Shown here piece by piece: positions 1-8,346 of a DNA stretch of 64,000 nt. The stretch comes from Planctomycetota bacterium (lineage in GTDB: Bacteria > Planctomycetota > Planctomycetia > Pirellulales > Lacipirellulaceae). Below the pieces are notes generated by a model. It had not been told where the DNA came from. It searched no databases and worked only from the letters and a program-made list of their open reading frames with translations. Location of the stretch: assembly GCA_029259915.1 (NCBI GenBank), contig JAJDED010000061.1, positions 166,519-230,518 on the forward strand. Direction: 5' to 3'. The stretch's first letter is position 1. Each line of letters starts with the position of its first letter. Made by a program: the position numbers and the translations under genes.

Positions 1-249
1 TTCCATCTCATCGGCAACCATTTCCGCGAACTGCTGCGGCTTTCTTGTTCGCCAGAAGAGTCCTCGGTCAGTGCCCCAGAGTCTGCCAGCAGGCACCTCC
101 AACTGCTTGGTCCCGCCGCTCAATCCAGTGCCCTAGCAGCACTCGATCGTTGTCTGGAGGCGGAAATTCAGCTCGACCGCAATGCCAACCAAGCGACGCT
201 GCTGGAGTGTTGGCTGGACGATCTGGCAGGGCTGCTGACCCCGGCTTGA
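1..249 (+). CDS. C-terminal fragment, probable DNA polymerase III delta' subunit
   Basis: The window opens inside an open reading frame in frame 1 that ends at the TGA at 247-249; 82 residues are visible. The tail contains the segment LDRNANQATLLECWLDDLA, a type of helical C-terminus I associate with planctomycete HolB (clamp-loader delta') proteins. No catalytic or zinc motif is visible because the N-terminal AAA+ part lies outside the window. If correct, the protein would belong to the replication clamp loader. The assignment rests on C-terminal resemblance only; a different helical-bundle protein is possible. Confidence 0.4.
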   Translation, partial: FHLIGNHFRELLRLSCSPEESSVSAPESASRHLQLLGPAAQSSALAALDRCLEAEIQLDRNANQATLLECWLDDLAGLLTPA

Positions 250-524
250 ATCGGACTCGGGAGCGAAATCCAACTTATTCGCTATTACCTGTTTTCAGAA
301 TTCGGTTGCTTGCTTACACTCTTTGCCATGAGGCAGAAAACATCTGCTCAGGCGGCATCTCAAACATTCTGAAATAGCACGAAAACCACCGTATTATCGG
401 CCAAAATGGCTTCTGATTCTTGATGCCTGGTGGGCAACTGCGTGCTAGATTCTTTTACGGACTATTGATTTTTAACGGACTATACCATCACCGCTCTGCT
501 AAAGCTTGAAGAGGAAACGATATC

Positions 525-2741
525 GTGGATACGAGTTTGATCGTCTATTTGGTCCCAGGGGTCGCAATTCTTGCCTTGGGTTATGCCCTGGTTCGCGCCG
601 GTTGGGTGCAGCGTCAGGATCCTGGCAATGAACGAATGCAAATCATTGGCCAGTGGATCGCCAACGGCGCCATGGCCTTTTTGTCGCGCGAGTATCGCAT
701 GCTCGCGATATTTGTCGTGCTAGTTGCCGTGCTGTTGGGAGTGACCAACGCCGCGATTGGCGAGGAACAAAACACCAATGGCCTGATCGCCCTGTCGTTT
801 GTAATCGGGGCCATTTGTTCGGCGTTGGCCGGTTTCTTTGGCATGAAGACCGCCACCGCAGCCAATATTCGCACCGCCTCTGCCGCTCGGCGGGGACTTA
901 ACGAAGCACTCCAGGTCGCTTTCACAGGCGGATCAGTCATGGGACTTTCAGTCGCCGGCTTGGCGCTCTTGGGCCTCGGAGGACTGCTATGTGCCTATTT
1001 GAAAATGTATCCCGCCGCAATTGAGGGTGGCGACGCAACCTTGCTGGTTCTGAATATCCTCTCCGGGTTTTCACTCGGAGCATCGTCGATCGCACTGTTT
1101 GCTCGCGTGGGTGGTGGCATCTTTACTAAAGCTGCTGACGTCGGAGCCGACTTGGTCGGGAAAGTCGAAGCCGGCATTCCCGAAGACCATCCGCTCAACC
1201 CCGCCACCATTGCCGACAACGTCGGCGACAACGTCGGCGACGTCGCCGGCATGGGTGCCGATTTGTTTGAATCCTACGTGGGAGCCATTATTTCGTCGAT
1301 GATTCTGGGAGCCGCCTGGTTCGCTGGCCTCGAAGCCGCGGAAGCGGGTGCCGGGATGAATGCTGTTTTTCTGCCATTGGTCGTAGCTTTGGTCGGAATC
1401 GTATCCTCAATCGTCGGCTTCTTCTTCGTCAACACCAAGGAAGGGGGCGACCCGCAGCAAGGCCTGAATCGAGGGACATTTGTATCCGGCGCACTGATGG
1501 TCGTGGGAACCATCGGTGCAATCAAATGGCTCGTTCCCGCCGGGAGCGTGACGGTCGACGACATTATCGCCGGTCAGCCCACTTTCGAATGGTGGGGAAT
1601 TGCCGTGGCGGTCGTCGCCGGCTTGTCTGCTGGCATCGCGGTCGGCATGATTACCGAATGGTACACCGCCTGCAACCGGAGCCCGGTAGGAACGATTGTC
1701 GAATCCTCCCGCACCGGACATGCCACCACCATCATCCAAGGCATTGCCGTGGGGATGAATTCAACGACGCTGCCCATTCTCGTCATCGGAGCGGCAATCC
1801 TTGTTGCCTTCCATTTTGCCGGCTTGTACGGCATCGCCATGGCCGCGTTGGGAATGCTTTCGACTATTGCTATCCAGCTGGCAACCGACGCCTACGGACC
1901 CATCGCCGACAACGCTGGCGGAGTTGCCGAGATGGCGCAGCTTGGCCGCGATGTTCGTGCCCGTACCGACAAACTCGATGCCGTCGGAAACACCACCGCC
2001 GCGATCGGCAAAGGCTTCGCCATCGGCTCGGCGGCACTGACTGCTTTAAGCCTCACCGCTGCCTATCTCACCAAGATGCAAGGACAAGTTGACATCGACG
2101 CCGCGAATCCCTATGTGCTGGTGGGACTGTTGATCGGCTGTATGCTACCGTTCCGCTTCTCGGCAATGGCGATGGTTGCCGTCGGCAACGCAGCCCAAGA
2201 CATGATCCAGGAAGTCCGCCGTCAGTTCAACGAAATTCCCGAGTTGAGGCCCGCACTAGCTGCTGCGAAAAGAGCTGAAAGCGAAGAGCGAGACCCCACC
2301 GAAGAAGAAGCCAACATCATCCATGCTGCGGATGGCAAGGCCGACTATTCGCACTGCGTCGACATCGCCACAAGCGCAGCACTCCGAAAGATGATTGCCC
2401 CCGGCTTGATGGCGGTGGTTGTGCCGGTGGTCGTGGGATTGGTTTCCGTAAACATGCTGGGCGGCCTGCTGATTGGCGTAACGATCTCCGGCGTGTGCCT
2501 TGCCATTTTCCAAGCCAACGCCGGCGGAGCCTGGGACAATGCCAAAAAACAAGTCAAAGACGAAGGCCACTCCAAGTGGGGCGATGAATTTGAAGAAATG
2601 CACAAAGCAACCGTCACCGGCGACACCGTCGGCGATCCCTTCAAAGACACCTCGGGCCCCTCGCTGAACATTCTCATCAAATTGATCAGCGTGGTCGCGA
2701 TGATTATCGCTCCGATTCTCTACGCAATCCACTTCGGTTAA
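525..2741 (+). CDS. hppA: Membrane-bound ion-pumping pyrophosphatase, K+-dependent type
   Basis: This 738-residue polytopic membrane protein couples hydrolysis of cytosolic pyrophosphate to export of Na+ and/or H+. The substrate-binding stretch with DVGADLVGK (about residue 204) followed by [20 protein letters not shown] and GADLFES is the family hallmark. [10 protein letters not shown] at residues 488-497 carries Ala at 492 and Gly at 495, where K+-independent enzymes carry Lys and Thr, so this should be the K+-dependent class. The start is the GTG at 525, preceded by a GAGGAAAC Shine-Dalgarno-like stretch. Ion specificity (Na+ versus H+) cannot be settled by eye. The length is normal for the family, and a tRNA gene follows in the same direction. 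Confidence 0.95.
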   Translation: MDTSLIVYLVPGVAILALGYALVRAGWVQRQDPGNERMQIIGQWIANGAMAFLSREYRMLAIFVVLVAVLLGVTNAAIGEEQNTNGLIALSFVIGAICSALAGFFGMKTATAANIRTASAARRGLNEALQVAFTGGSVMGLSVAGLALLGLGGLLCAYLKMYPAAIEGGDATLLVLNILSGFSLGASSIALFARVGGGIFTKAADVGADLVGKVEAGIPEDHPLNPATIADNVGDNVGDVAGMGADLFESYVGAIISSMILGAAWFAGLEAAEAGAGMNAVFLPLVVALVGIVSSIVGFFFVNTKEGGDPQQGLNRGTFVSGALMVVGTIGAIKWLVPAGSVTVDDIIAGQPTFEWWGIAVAVVAGLSAGIAVGMITEWYTACNRSPVGTIVESSRTGHATTIIQGIAVGMNSTTLPILVIGAAILVAFHFAGLYGIAMAALGMLSTIAIQLATDAYGPIADNAGGVAEMAQLGRDVRARTDKLDAVGNTTAAIGKGFAIGSAALTALSLTAAYLTKMQGQVDIDAANPYVLVGLLIGCMLPFRFSAMAMVAVGNAAQDMIQEVRRQFNEIPELRPALAAAKRAESEERDPTEEEANIIHAADGKADYSHCVDIATSAALRKMIAPGLMAVVVPVVVGLVSVNMLGGLLIGVTISGVCLAIFQANAGGAWDNAKKQVKDEGHSKWGDEFEEMHKATVTGDTVGDPFKDTSGPSLNILIKLISVVAMIIAPILYAIHFG

Positions 2742-2767
2742 GGTGCCGATTGCCGCGAACGTCGGTC

Positions 2768-2795
2768 TTGCAGCACCGGGCCATTCGCCTAGAAT
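2768..2795 (+). promoter_or_regulatory. Candidate sigma70-type promoter for tRNA-Ser
   Basis: TTGCAG (2768-2773), a 16-bp spacer and TAGAAT (2790-2795) lie about 40 bp before the tRNA 5' end. This suits a short leader removed by RNase P. It is a pattern match only. Confidence 0.35.
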
Positions 2796-2832
2796 AGTGC
2801 TTCCGGCCCTCGGCACCACTCCAGAGGGCTCT

Positions 2833-2921
2833 GGAGAGGTGGCAGAGTGGTCGAATGCGCCGGTTTGCTAAATCGGTGACTGGGGAAACCTGGTCCGCAG
2901 GTTCGAATCCTGTCCTCTCCG
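2833..2921 (+). tRNA. tRNA-Ser(GCT)
   Basis: The acceptor arms GGAGAGG and CCTCTCC pair, the anticodon loop reads TTGCTAA (anticodon GCT, decoding AGC/AGU), a long variable arm follows, and the T arm contains GGTTCGAATCC. The 89-nt length with a class II variable arm is normal for tRNA-Ser. CCA is not encoded. A promoter-like sequence lies upstream and a rho-independent terminator downstream, so it is probably a single-gene transcript. Confidence 0.95.
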
Positions 2922-2951
2922 CTTGGCAAGTTTTCACATAACGAAGCATGA

Positions 2952-2974
2952 CCCCTGATACCTCAGGGGTTTTC
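2952..2974 (+). terminator. Rho-independent terminator after tRNA-Ser
   Basis: CCCCTGA and TCAGGGG form a perfect 7-bp stem around a TACC loop, followed directly by TTTTCT. It sits 31 bp after the tRNA. Confidence 0.8.
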
Positions 2975-3050
2975 TCGTGCGCCTTGGGTTGTTATGCAAA
3001 AAACTATCTAGGACAGACTAACTAGTCAATTTTTTTCTGGAGAGTTTGAC

Positions 3051-3614
3051 GTGAAAGAGGATGAATTCGTAGCGACAGCGTTGGAGGCAGCAGAAGAAGT
3101 GCTCTCAGCGCCGCTTTCGATTAGACGTGGTGCCTCACTACTATATCAAGTTACTGTCGACAACCGGCTAAACTTAACCGTTGATCCCAAAAATCCTAAG
3201 CGCGGTCAGTCAGCATTCCAGACAGATCTTTGCGTATTCGACGAAGTTTCAGAAAACACACAGATTCCACGGGTCGTTCTCGAATTCAAACCTGGCATCT
3301 CTACACACGACATTCTCACATACAGCTCGAAAGCCAGGAAGCACAAGCAAGTTTACCCATACCTCCGATACGGCATGGTGATTGCCCGCCTGGACAAACT
3401 GCCGAGCAGGTTCTTCACACATAATGAGGCACTGGACTTTGGGGTTGCTGCCGGATCATATAGTCCCAATAACCTTCATCAACTATTTGCGACGCTCCTC
3501 GCGGCGGAAGTCGAAGCTTCTCGCCAGATCGAGAGAATCGTGTTCGGTACAGAGGCCGTACATATCTATCGTACGGGTGTAGAAACAAAGACGGGGAATA
3601 GCAAAGTCGTTTAA
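3051..3614 (+). CDS. Small PD-(D/E)XK-like protein of unknown role
   Basis: This 187-residue protein starts at GTG 3051. A segment with QTDLCVFDE (about residue 62) followed by RVVLEFKPG (about residue 80) gives an Asp, then Glu-x-Lys on consecutive strands, as in restriction-endonuclease-fold nucleases. Its small size would fit a single nuclease-fold domain without a fused DNA-binding module. I recognise no specific family. It lies directly downstream of tRNA-Ser and next to two other small unknown genes, a typical accessory position. Nuclease activity is inferred from the motif spacing alone. Confidence 0.55.
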   Translation: MKEDEFVATALEAAEEVLSAPLSIRRGASLLYQVTVDNRLNLTVDPKNPKRGQSAFQTDLCVFDEVSENTQIPRVVLEFKPGISTHDILTYSSKARKHKQVYPYLRYGMVIARLDKLPSRFFTHNEALDFGVAAGSYSPNNLHQLFATLLAAEVEASRQIERIVFGTEAVHIYRTGVETKTGNSKVV

Positions 3615-3787
3615 CCGTCTCCATCGAGCATCTATTTTCTCGTTGTAAATTACTGGATAATTGAGTGGCGGTGGACCATGCATCATTACTACACACGGTA
3701 TGTACTCACCGCAATTGCTATCCGCTAGCACTGCCTGAAATTCGGCGCGTTCCGCAAATTTGCACCTTTCGATCCGGAGGCAGCACG

Positions 3788-4123
3788 TTGGTCTTCACAG
3801 AATGGCTGGAAAGCCTTACACCCATGGTCAACGTGGTCCGGTTGTTGGCCGGGCTCGGACTGGTCACCATCTTCTTGGCGTATTTGAAACACGCCACCGA
3901 AAGACGATGTTGGCGGATGTTTAAGCAGGCGGCCCACGATTGGGTCGATCGTTTCGTCGAATCGGAAAATCGGCACCTCAGCGAACTGACCGAAGATGAA
4001 TGGAAATCGGCATGCGAGCGGATGTTGACACACACGAATTTTGGCCCACTTGAAATCAAGCAGGTGCTTGACCTTGCAGTCATCGTGGCCAAGGGAATTG
4101 CTGCGGATAAGGTTTTCATGTGA
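3788..4123 (+). CDS. Small membrane protein, unknown function
   Basis: I chose the TTG start at 3788 because a strong GGAGG lies about 7 bp upstream (around 3776-3780). An upstream ATG/GTG extension back to 3665 has a poor N-terminus and no ribosome-binding site. The 111-residue product has one hydrophobic segment near residues 14-31 (VVRLLAGLGLVTIFLAYL), then a charged soluble tail containing a helical WKSACERMLTH region. The stop codon sits 14 bp before the next start, and the two genes look co-transcribed. Family not recognised. Confidence 0.55.
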   Translation: MVFTEWLESLTPMVNVVRLLAGLGLVTIFLAYLKHATERRCWRMFKQAAHDWVDRFVESENRHLSELTEDEWKSACERMLTHTNFGPLEIKQVLDLAVIVAKGIAADKVFM

Positions 4124-4137
4124 TTGGAGTACGAGAC

Positions 4138-4473
4138 ATGACCAAGCAAGCGCCACGCAGTGAAGCAGACCTAGCACGGGAACTCAATGAGAAGCTCCAG
4201 AGTCGTCTTAAGTCGAAACGGTTGGCCAGCATTCTTCTGTCGGGAAGCTCTGTTCTTGCTGCGGCAGTGTGTGGACTGCTGGGTTTTGCGATGGAGGCGT
4301 TTTGTCTGTTCGTTGTCGCCCTAATCCTTCTGCTGCGCTACTTCGACACGAACGGCCATCTGCACGAGGTCCGTCATCGTTCCACGAAAACGCTTTTTCC
4401 ACGTCTGTCAAAGCTTCAACGCAAAGATCAATCGGCTTCATCCAATCCAGGACAATCCTTGTCACAGGGATAG
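4138..4473 (+). CDS. Small two-helix membrane protein, unknown function
   Basis: This 111-residue product starts at ATG 4138, chosen for the GGAG about 8 bp upstream (4126-4129). An in-frame GTG at 4120 overlaps the preceding stop and is less likely. Residues about 30-68 form two adjacent hydrophobic helices (LASILLSGSSVLAAAVCGLL and MEAFCLFVVALILLLRYF) flanked by a basic N-terminal amphipathic region and a basic tail. Together with the preceding gene it forms a two-gene unit of small membrane proteins of unknown role. Confidence 0.6.
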   Translation: MTKQAPRSEADLARELNEKLQSRLKSKRLASILLSGSSVLAAAVCGLLGFAMEAFCLFVVALILLLRYFDTNGHLHEVRHRSTKTLFPRLSKLQRKDQSASSNPGQSLSQG

Positions 4474-4660
4474 CAGGGACTAGTGCTAGATGCACTCCCA
4501 ATCGCCCCGCATCCGAATGGGACGTTTATAACGGATGCTCCACGGAGCAGTCTCAATTCTGGCCCACGCTCTGGCGTACTTTCTCGTCCGTGGGCCGTGC
4601 GCACAGAGCGTAACGTAAGTTTTCAAAACATACTTTCATACGTTTTGGAGACGACCGACG

Positions 4661-5629
4661 ATGCCGCAAAACCGACCCCTGTTGGAAAACTGGACCCCTG
4701 AACTTTCCGCCCGCATGGACAAAGCGATCTTTGTCGCCCAGCACCGGCTCCACGAGCTGGATCTGTTCAACGACGATCGGCTGGTGGAATTGCTCGATCG
4801 GCATCCGCGTGAGTTCTTGGTCATCAACACCATGGGCACCGATCCCACAAAGCCTGCCGAGTGGCAAGAAGGGCGCGCGGGAAACCTCGATGCCGAGCAG
4901 TTGTTTGAATCCGTCCAGCGAGGCCGTGTGTGGTTGAATCTCCGTCGGGTGATGGATCATCACTCCGAGTACGCCAATTTGGTGAACAATTTGTACTCGG
5001 AACTAGAAGCCGAATGCCCGGGACTGTTGACATACAACCGCTCGGCCAATTTGCTGATTTCCTCACCCGGGGCGATTGTTTACTGTCATGTCGATTGCCC
5101 GGTGAACATGCTCTGGCACTTACGTGGCAAGAAGCGTGCGTGGGCCTATCCGCTAGAATCTGGCGTCGTATCCGACGACTCGATCGAAGGAGTTGTCAGC
5201 AGCACAAAGCCAGAGGAAGTGAATTTCCGACCCGAGTGGGACAATCTGGCCGCCGTCTACGACCTCAACCCAGGCGAAATGGTCACCTGGCCGCAGCACA
5301 CGCCACACCGAGTGGTTAACACCGAAGGCGTGAACGTCTCGCTTTCCACCGAACACATGACGCGCGCCGCCGCACGTCGCAACAACGTGTTTTTGGCGAA
5401 CAACCATTTCCGAAAAATGTTCCCCGGTGATTTCCGCTCGACAGAGCTAACCGGCTGGCGTCCCGCGGCGAAGGAATTCGTGCTACGCATAATGCGCCGC
5501 ATCCCACCACTGGCCCCCACACCGCCAACGGGATTCAAAACCCCGATCACGTTTGAAGTGGACCTCGACGCCCCCGACTGCATCCGCCAGTTAGAAGAAT
5601 CGGATCACCGCGAACCGGTACTCCAATAA
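4661..5629 (+). CDS. JmjC/cupin-like Fe(II)/2-oxoglutarate oxygenase-type protein
   Basis: This 322-residue protein starts at ATG 4661 with GGAG about 10 bp upstream. The segment YCHVDCPVNMLWHLRGKKRAW (about 141-161) supplies an H143-x-D145 pair, and WPQHTPHRVVNT (about 210-221) supplies a distal His (H213 or H216). Together these fit the HxD...H iron site of JmjC/cupin-like hydroxylases, and the Trp-rich strand and GKKRAW resemble the cosubstrate-binding strand. The substrate is unknown. The last ~35 residues and the 3' flank are duplicated about 5 kb downstream (10634-10781), so this 3' end seems to be the boundary of an accessory block. Confidence 0.65.
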   Translation: MPQNRPLLENWTPELSARMDKAIFVAQHRLHELDLFNDDRLVELLDRHPREFLVINTMGTDPTKPAEWQEGRAGNLDAEQLFESVQRGRVWLNLRRVMDHHSEYANLVNNLYSELEAECPGLLTYNRSANLLISSPGAIVYCHVDCPVNMLWHLRGKKRAWAYPLESGVVSDDSIEGVVSSTKPEEVNFRPEWDNLAAVYDLNPGEMVTWPQHTPHRVVNTEGVNVSLSTEHMTRAAARRNNVFLANNHFRKMFPGDFRSTELTGWRPAAKEFVLRIMRRIPPLAPTPPTGFKTPITFEVDLDAPDCIRQLEESDHREPVLQ

Positions 5630-5647
5630 GGCGTGTTCTGACAAACA
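5499..5647 (+). repeat. Left copy of ~149-bp boundary duplication
   Basis: This covers the 3' end of the JmjC-like gene plus 18 bp past its stop. It recurs in the same orientation at 10634-10781 with 12 substitutions and one 1-bp gap by my count (about 91% identity). The two copies bracket the minus-strand gene block 5732-10399. Confidence 0.9.
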
Positions 5648-5731
5648 GGTCCCGCGCGGTCGCTGGACCCGGGGAGCGTTCTATGTGGATTGTAGGCTGA
5701 GACCTTGCAGTAGGCTGATCTCATCGCGTAT

Positions 5732-5839
5732 TTATTTGTTCTTCTTTTCCTTTTTCAATTTTCGCTTCTCCTTGGGACTAAGTTGGGCCTTTTTCTGTTG
5801 CTCTTTCTTCCCTTTGTCTTTGCTTCCTTTGTCACCCAT
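5732..5839 (-). CDS. 35-residue lysine-rich peptide
   Basis: A very small gene begins at ATG 5839 (reading leftwards) with a strong AAGGAG 7 bp upstream and ends at TAA 5732. The product has about 17 Lys/Arg in 35 residues, starts MGDKGSKDKGKK and ends KEKRKLKKEKKNK, and contains no hydrophobic segment. Such composition suggests nucleic-acid or ribosome binding, but nothing proves this. It lies 41 bp downstream of the CDP-alcohol phosphotransferase gene on the same strand and may be the last gene of that transcript. Confidence 0.6.
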   Translation of the reverse strand: MGDKGSKDKGKKEQQKKAQLSPKEKRKLKKEKKNK

Positions 5840-5880
5840 AGCTGCTTCTCCTTGATTAGTGAACCTTCTTGCCGACTCGG

Positions 5881-6561
5881 TCAGGAAACTCCTAACGATT
5901 CTTTTGTACTGCCCAGAATGATCGCCGTTGCTAGCGAAACCAGATAAGAAATCACAAAGCAACCTGCAATAACAGATGTGGTGCTGGGGACCAACCAAGC
6001 AACTAGTAGCGTAACATTTAACAGACCAATGGCAATGCCAGACTTTGTCATACCACGGATCAGATATGGCAACTTGTAGGGCATGAGCATTGTCACGGCA
6101 TGCAACAAGAATGCGATTATTAGATAAGGCGTTGCGCTGAATTTGAAGATGTTCGCCAACAGAAGAACGAACAAGGTGTGGCGGACCAATTCATTTGTCG
6201 GAGAACCCATCCCTGCGACATGGCTAGGAACAAGTCGACTCACACTACGCACTACGATTGCCGCTACGCCAATCAGGCTGGCAACGACACAAGCTCCTCC
6301 GAAGTGCATTCCAACAACCATTACGAAAACACTATGCGCGATCGAGTCGCAGACGTTGTCCAATAAAGCTCCGAACTCACTCCTGATATTCAACTTTGCA
6401 GCCAATACGCCATCTAAATCATCCATCACATTGCTGTAGATCATCAGCGGGATTAGGTACCGGTAACCGCCTTCTTGAAAAAGCAGGCATATTGGTAGCA
6501 CCCCAAGAATAGAAACGGCATTGGCCAGATTCTTATATAAAAAGTTACTCCGCTTGTGCAT
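5881..6561 (-). CDS. CDP-alcohol phosphatidyltransferase family membrane enzyme
   Basis: This 226-residue polytopic protein belongs to the family that transfers a phospho-alcohol from a CDP-linked donor to an acceptor alcohol. The signature is visible as D47xxD50G51xxA54-A55-x8-G64xxxD68xxxD72. All four metal-binding Asp are present, but the usual Arg after A54 is replaced by Ala. Six or so hydrophobic helices follow. The start lies 12 bp after the stop of the nucleotidyltransferase gene, so the two are very probably an operon: one makes the CDP-activated group, the other transfers it. The substrate is not predictable from sequence alone. Confidence 0.85.
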   Translation of the reverse strand: MHKRSNFLYKNLANAVSILGVLPICLLFQEGGYRYLIPLMIYSNVMDDLDGVLAAKLNIRSEFGALLDNVCDSIAHSVFVMVVGMHFGGACVVASLIGVAAIVVRSVSRLVPSHVAGMGSPTNELVRHTLFVLLLANIFKFSATPYLIIAFLLHAVTMLMPYKLPYLIRGMTKSGIAIGLLNVTLLVAWLVPSTTSVIAGCFVISYLVSLATAIILGSTKESLGVS

Positions 6562-6572
6562 TGATGAACTAC

Positions 6573-7334
6573 CTAGACGGATTTCCTTGGGAAGATCAAC
6601 TCGGCTTGGTGGAGATCTTCTAACGTGTCAACTTCGTACCATCGCCCGCTATCAAACATGACCGCCTCAAGTGAGAGGCTCCCATCAGCGACCATTTCTG
6701 AAAATACAGTCTCGTAGTATTCATTCACTCGCCCCGCACACACGTGCGCCGATAAACGCTCCACGACGCGATCCCACGACGCGATCGTGAAGCTATACAT
6801 GTTGACGGTTTTGTGAGTGACTGCGTCCAACGATTCGGAATCACCGAACTGGAAAGCGGAAATCTGTTGAAACGGATCGACTGTAACTGTCGTTCCATCC
6901 ATCCACTGTTCCATCGTCGAGATGGCAATCTTGTTGGGCTGCAACATCTCGCCTAACAGCGAGGCCTCGAACACGACGTCGCTTTCGACCAACAGAAAAG
7001 GCTCATGAATGGTAGTGCGAGCCAGCCACAGAGAATACAAGTTGTTGGTGGTCGAGTAGCGAGGATTGATGACGTACTCGATCGTCAGGACCTCGGCCCA
7101 ATCATCAAGAAATTCACGAACATGGTGGTCCAGGTAGCCGACAACCACTACCAGTCGCTCGAAGCCTTGATCACACAAGCAATGAACCAGGCGTTCGAGA
7201 ATGGCAATGCCGTTCACCTCGGAAAGACACTTGGGGGCGTTGTTGGTCAGCGGCTGAAGTCGGCTTCCAGTGCCGGCGGCGAGTAGTACTGCGGTCGTTA
7301 TTTGGTTGCTATTTGTGTTGGCCATAGCCTCCAT
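6573..7334 (-). CDS. LicC-like sugar/polyol-phosphate nucleotidyltransferase
   Basis: This 253-residue Rossmann-type nucleotidyltransferase has GTGSRLQPLT at 21-30 and the following PK (34-35) as the nucleotide-binding signature, then NPRYSTTNNLYSLW and VESDVVFE, typical of LicC/phosphocholine- or inositol-phosphate cytidylyltransferase-like enzymes. The adjoining CDP-alcohol phosphotransferase supports CTP as substrate. The start is either ATG 7334 or ATG 7325; a GGAGG lies only 2 bp before the second, so I keep the first. The activated alcohol (choline, ethanolamine, inositol or other) is unresolved. Confidence 0.8.
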   Translation of the reverse strand: MEAMANTNSNQITTAVLLAAGTGSRLQPLTNNAPKCLSEVNGIAILERLVHCLCDQGFERLVVVVGYLDHHVREFLDDWAEVLTIEYVINPRYSTTNNLYSLWLARTTIHEPFLLVESDVVFEASLLGEMLQPNKIAISTMEQWMDGTTVTVDPFQQISAFQFGDSESLDAVTHKTVNMYSFTIASWDRVVERLSAHVCAGRVNEYYETVFSEMVADGSLSLEAVMFDSGRWYEVDTLEDLHQAELIFPRKSV

Positions 7335-7472
7335 TCTTCGATGACAGTCGATACTTGCATTCCATAAGATGAACCTTTGAGCGAGTTACACTCCAATGAC
7401 GACAGGGGATCACAATATTTCCAAATCCTTCACTTCTGCACTCCGCTTTAGCCCACATAAGACGTTATTGTT

Positions 7473-7724
7473 TTAAGTGCCATGAGGATTTCTCTTCGGA
7501 GGCGATTGTAGTTGGTCAATCACTTGGCGAACTCCAGAGACGCTCTTAATTGCCTTTACGATCGAATTCCTTTGGTTTTCGTACTGCAGCTTGCCTGAAA
7601 GAGTGACCGTGCCACGCTGTACGGCAGCTGTGACCTTTGATTGCGAACCAGTGCCGGTACGAACCAAACGCCGATTCACCGTCTTCAACAGAGCTTGATC
7701 GGGGACTTCATTTGTTCCAAACAT
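7473..7724 (-). CDS. BON-domain protein
   Basis: I chose ATG 7724, with AGGA about 9 bp upstream, rather than 7754. The product is 83 residues. The segment from about residue 10 to 70 (LLKTVNRRLVRTG ... VTLSGKLQYENQRNSIVKAIKSVSGVRQVIDQL) is a clear BON domain, a phospholipid/periplasm-associated alpha-beta fold found in OsmY-like proteins. No signal peptide is visible, so it may be cytoplasmic. It is the only recognisable member of its kind in this small-gene cluster. Confidence 0.75.
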   Translation of the reverse strand: MFGTNEVPDQALLKTVNRRLVRTGTGSQSKVTAAVQRGTVTLSGKLQYENQRNSIVKAIKSVSGVRQVIDQLQSPPKRNPHGT

Positions 7725-7872
7725 GTTCTTTTGTCCTGGGCTTAAAAAGTACAACGCTGCACGGAAGAGAACGACGTTCGGGATGAGGAACTACCGTTCC
7801 AAGTTTGTCCAATAACTTGGGACAGTCTGTCACAAGTCAGATGACTCACGATAATGTGCCAACATGTAATAA

Positions 7873-8070
7873 TCATTTTTCATTTTCGAGCTGTTTCTTC
7901 TTGACCATTGCCTTCTTGGCAGCGGCAAGACGTGCTTGTCGTGGAGCATCCGCTTGCGTCACGGCGCACTGGGGATGAATGCCGTTTGAGGAGTACGACG
8001 AGTGACCACAGATTGGACAGATATTTCGCTCTGACTGTGGGATGAGAGGTATTGGTTTTTTGTTACTCAT
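7873..8070 (-). CDS. Small zinc-ribbon-like protein
   Basis: This 65-residue protein starts at ATG 8070. CPICGH (about residues 18-23) and HPQC (about 32-35) form a C-x2-C ... H-x2-C arrangement that could bind one zinc, followed by a basic Ala/Lys-rich helix (ARLAAAKKAMVKKKQ). A planctomycete-type small hypothetical; function unknown. It sits in a same-strand run of small genes. Confidence 0.55.
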   Translation of the reverse strand: MSNKKPIPLIPQSERNICPICGHSSYSSNGIHPQCAVTQADAPRQARLAAAKKAMVKKKQLENEK

Positions 8071-8099
8071 AGTTATTACTGGACGCCATTAACAGGAAC

Positions 8100-8297
8100 T
8101 CAACGTTTACTTTTTTGACACGTTTCTTGATGCAGGCTGCGAATCTCCTCCAGCTCCTTCGAGAATCGCAAACGCAACGGACTTTCCGGGCTCAACTGGT
8201 CGACTAGCGACTCCGCCTCTGCCAGCATTGAAGGCGTAATTGTCTGGCCACTAAAGAGTTTCTGCCATAGTCGAGTTGCGTCACGTTCGTCCATCAT
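8100..8297 (-). CDS. Small helical hypothetical protein
   Basis: A 65-residue product starting at the tandem ATG codons at 8297/8294. It is predicted mostly helical with acidic and hydrophobic heptads (SMLAEAESLVDQL, SKELEEIRSLHQE). There are no cysteines or membrane segments. No family recognised. It lies 29 bp upstream of the zinc-ribbon-like gene on the same strand and is probably co-transcribed with it. Confidence 0.5.
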   Translation of the reverse strand: MMDERDATRLWQKLFSGQTITPSMLAEAESLVDQLSPESPLRLRFSKELEEIRSLHQETCQKSKR

Positions 8298-8346
8298 CTA
8301 GGGTCTCTCTGGTAACAAGGATTTCGTTCAGGAGATTGGATCACAA

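Noticed and set aside
45..377. An open frame of 110 residues overlapping the start of the window
   Set aside because: It lies out of frame with the clear C-terminal coding region 1-249 and has an Arg/Ser-rich, protein-unlike composition.
2819..2836. An 8-bp palindrome CTCCAGAG-GG-CTCTGGAG overlapping the tRNA-Ser 5' end
   Set aside because: The right half is the tRNA acceptor strand itself, so the symmetry can be accidental; no function can be argued.
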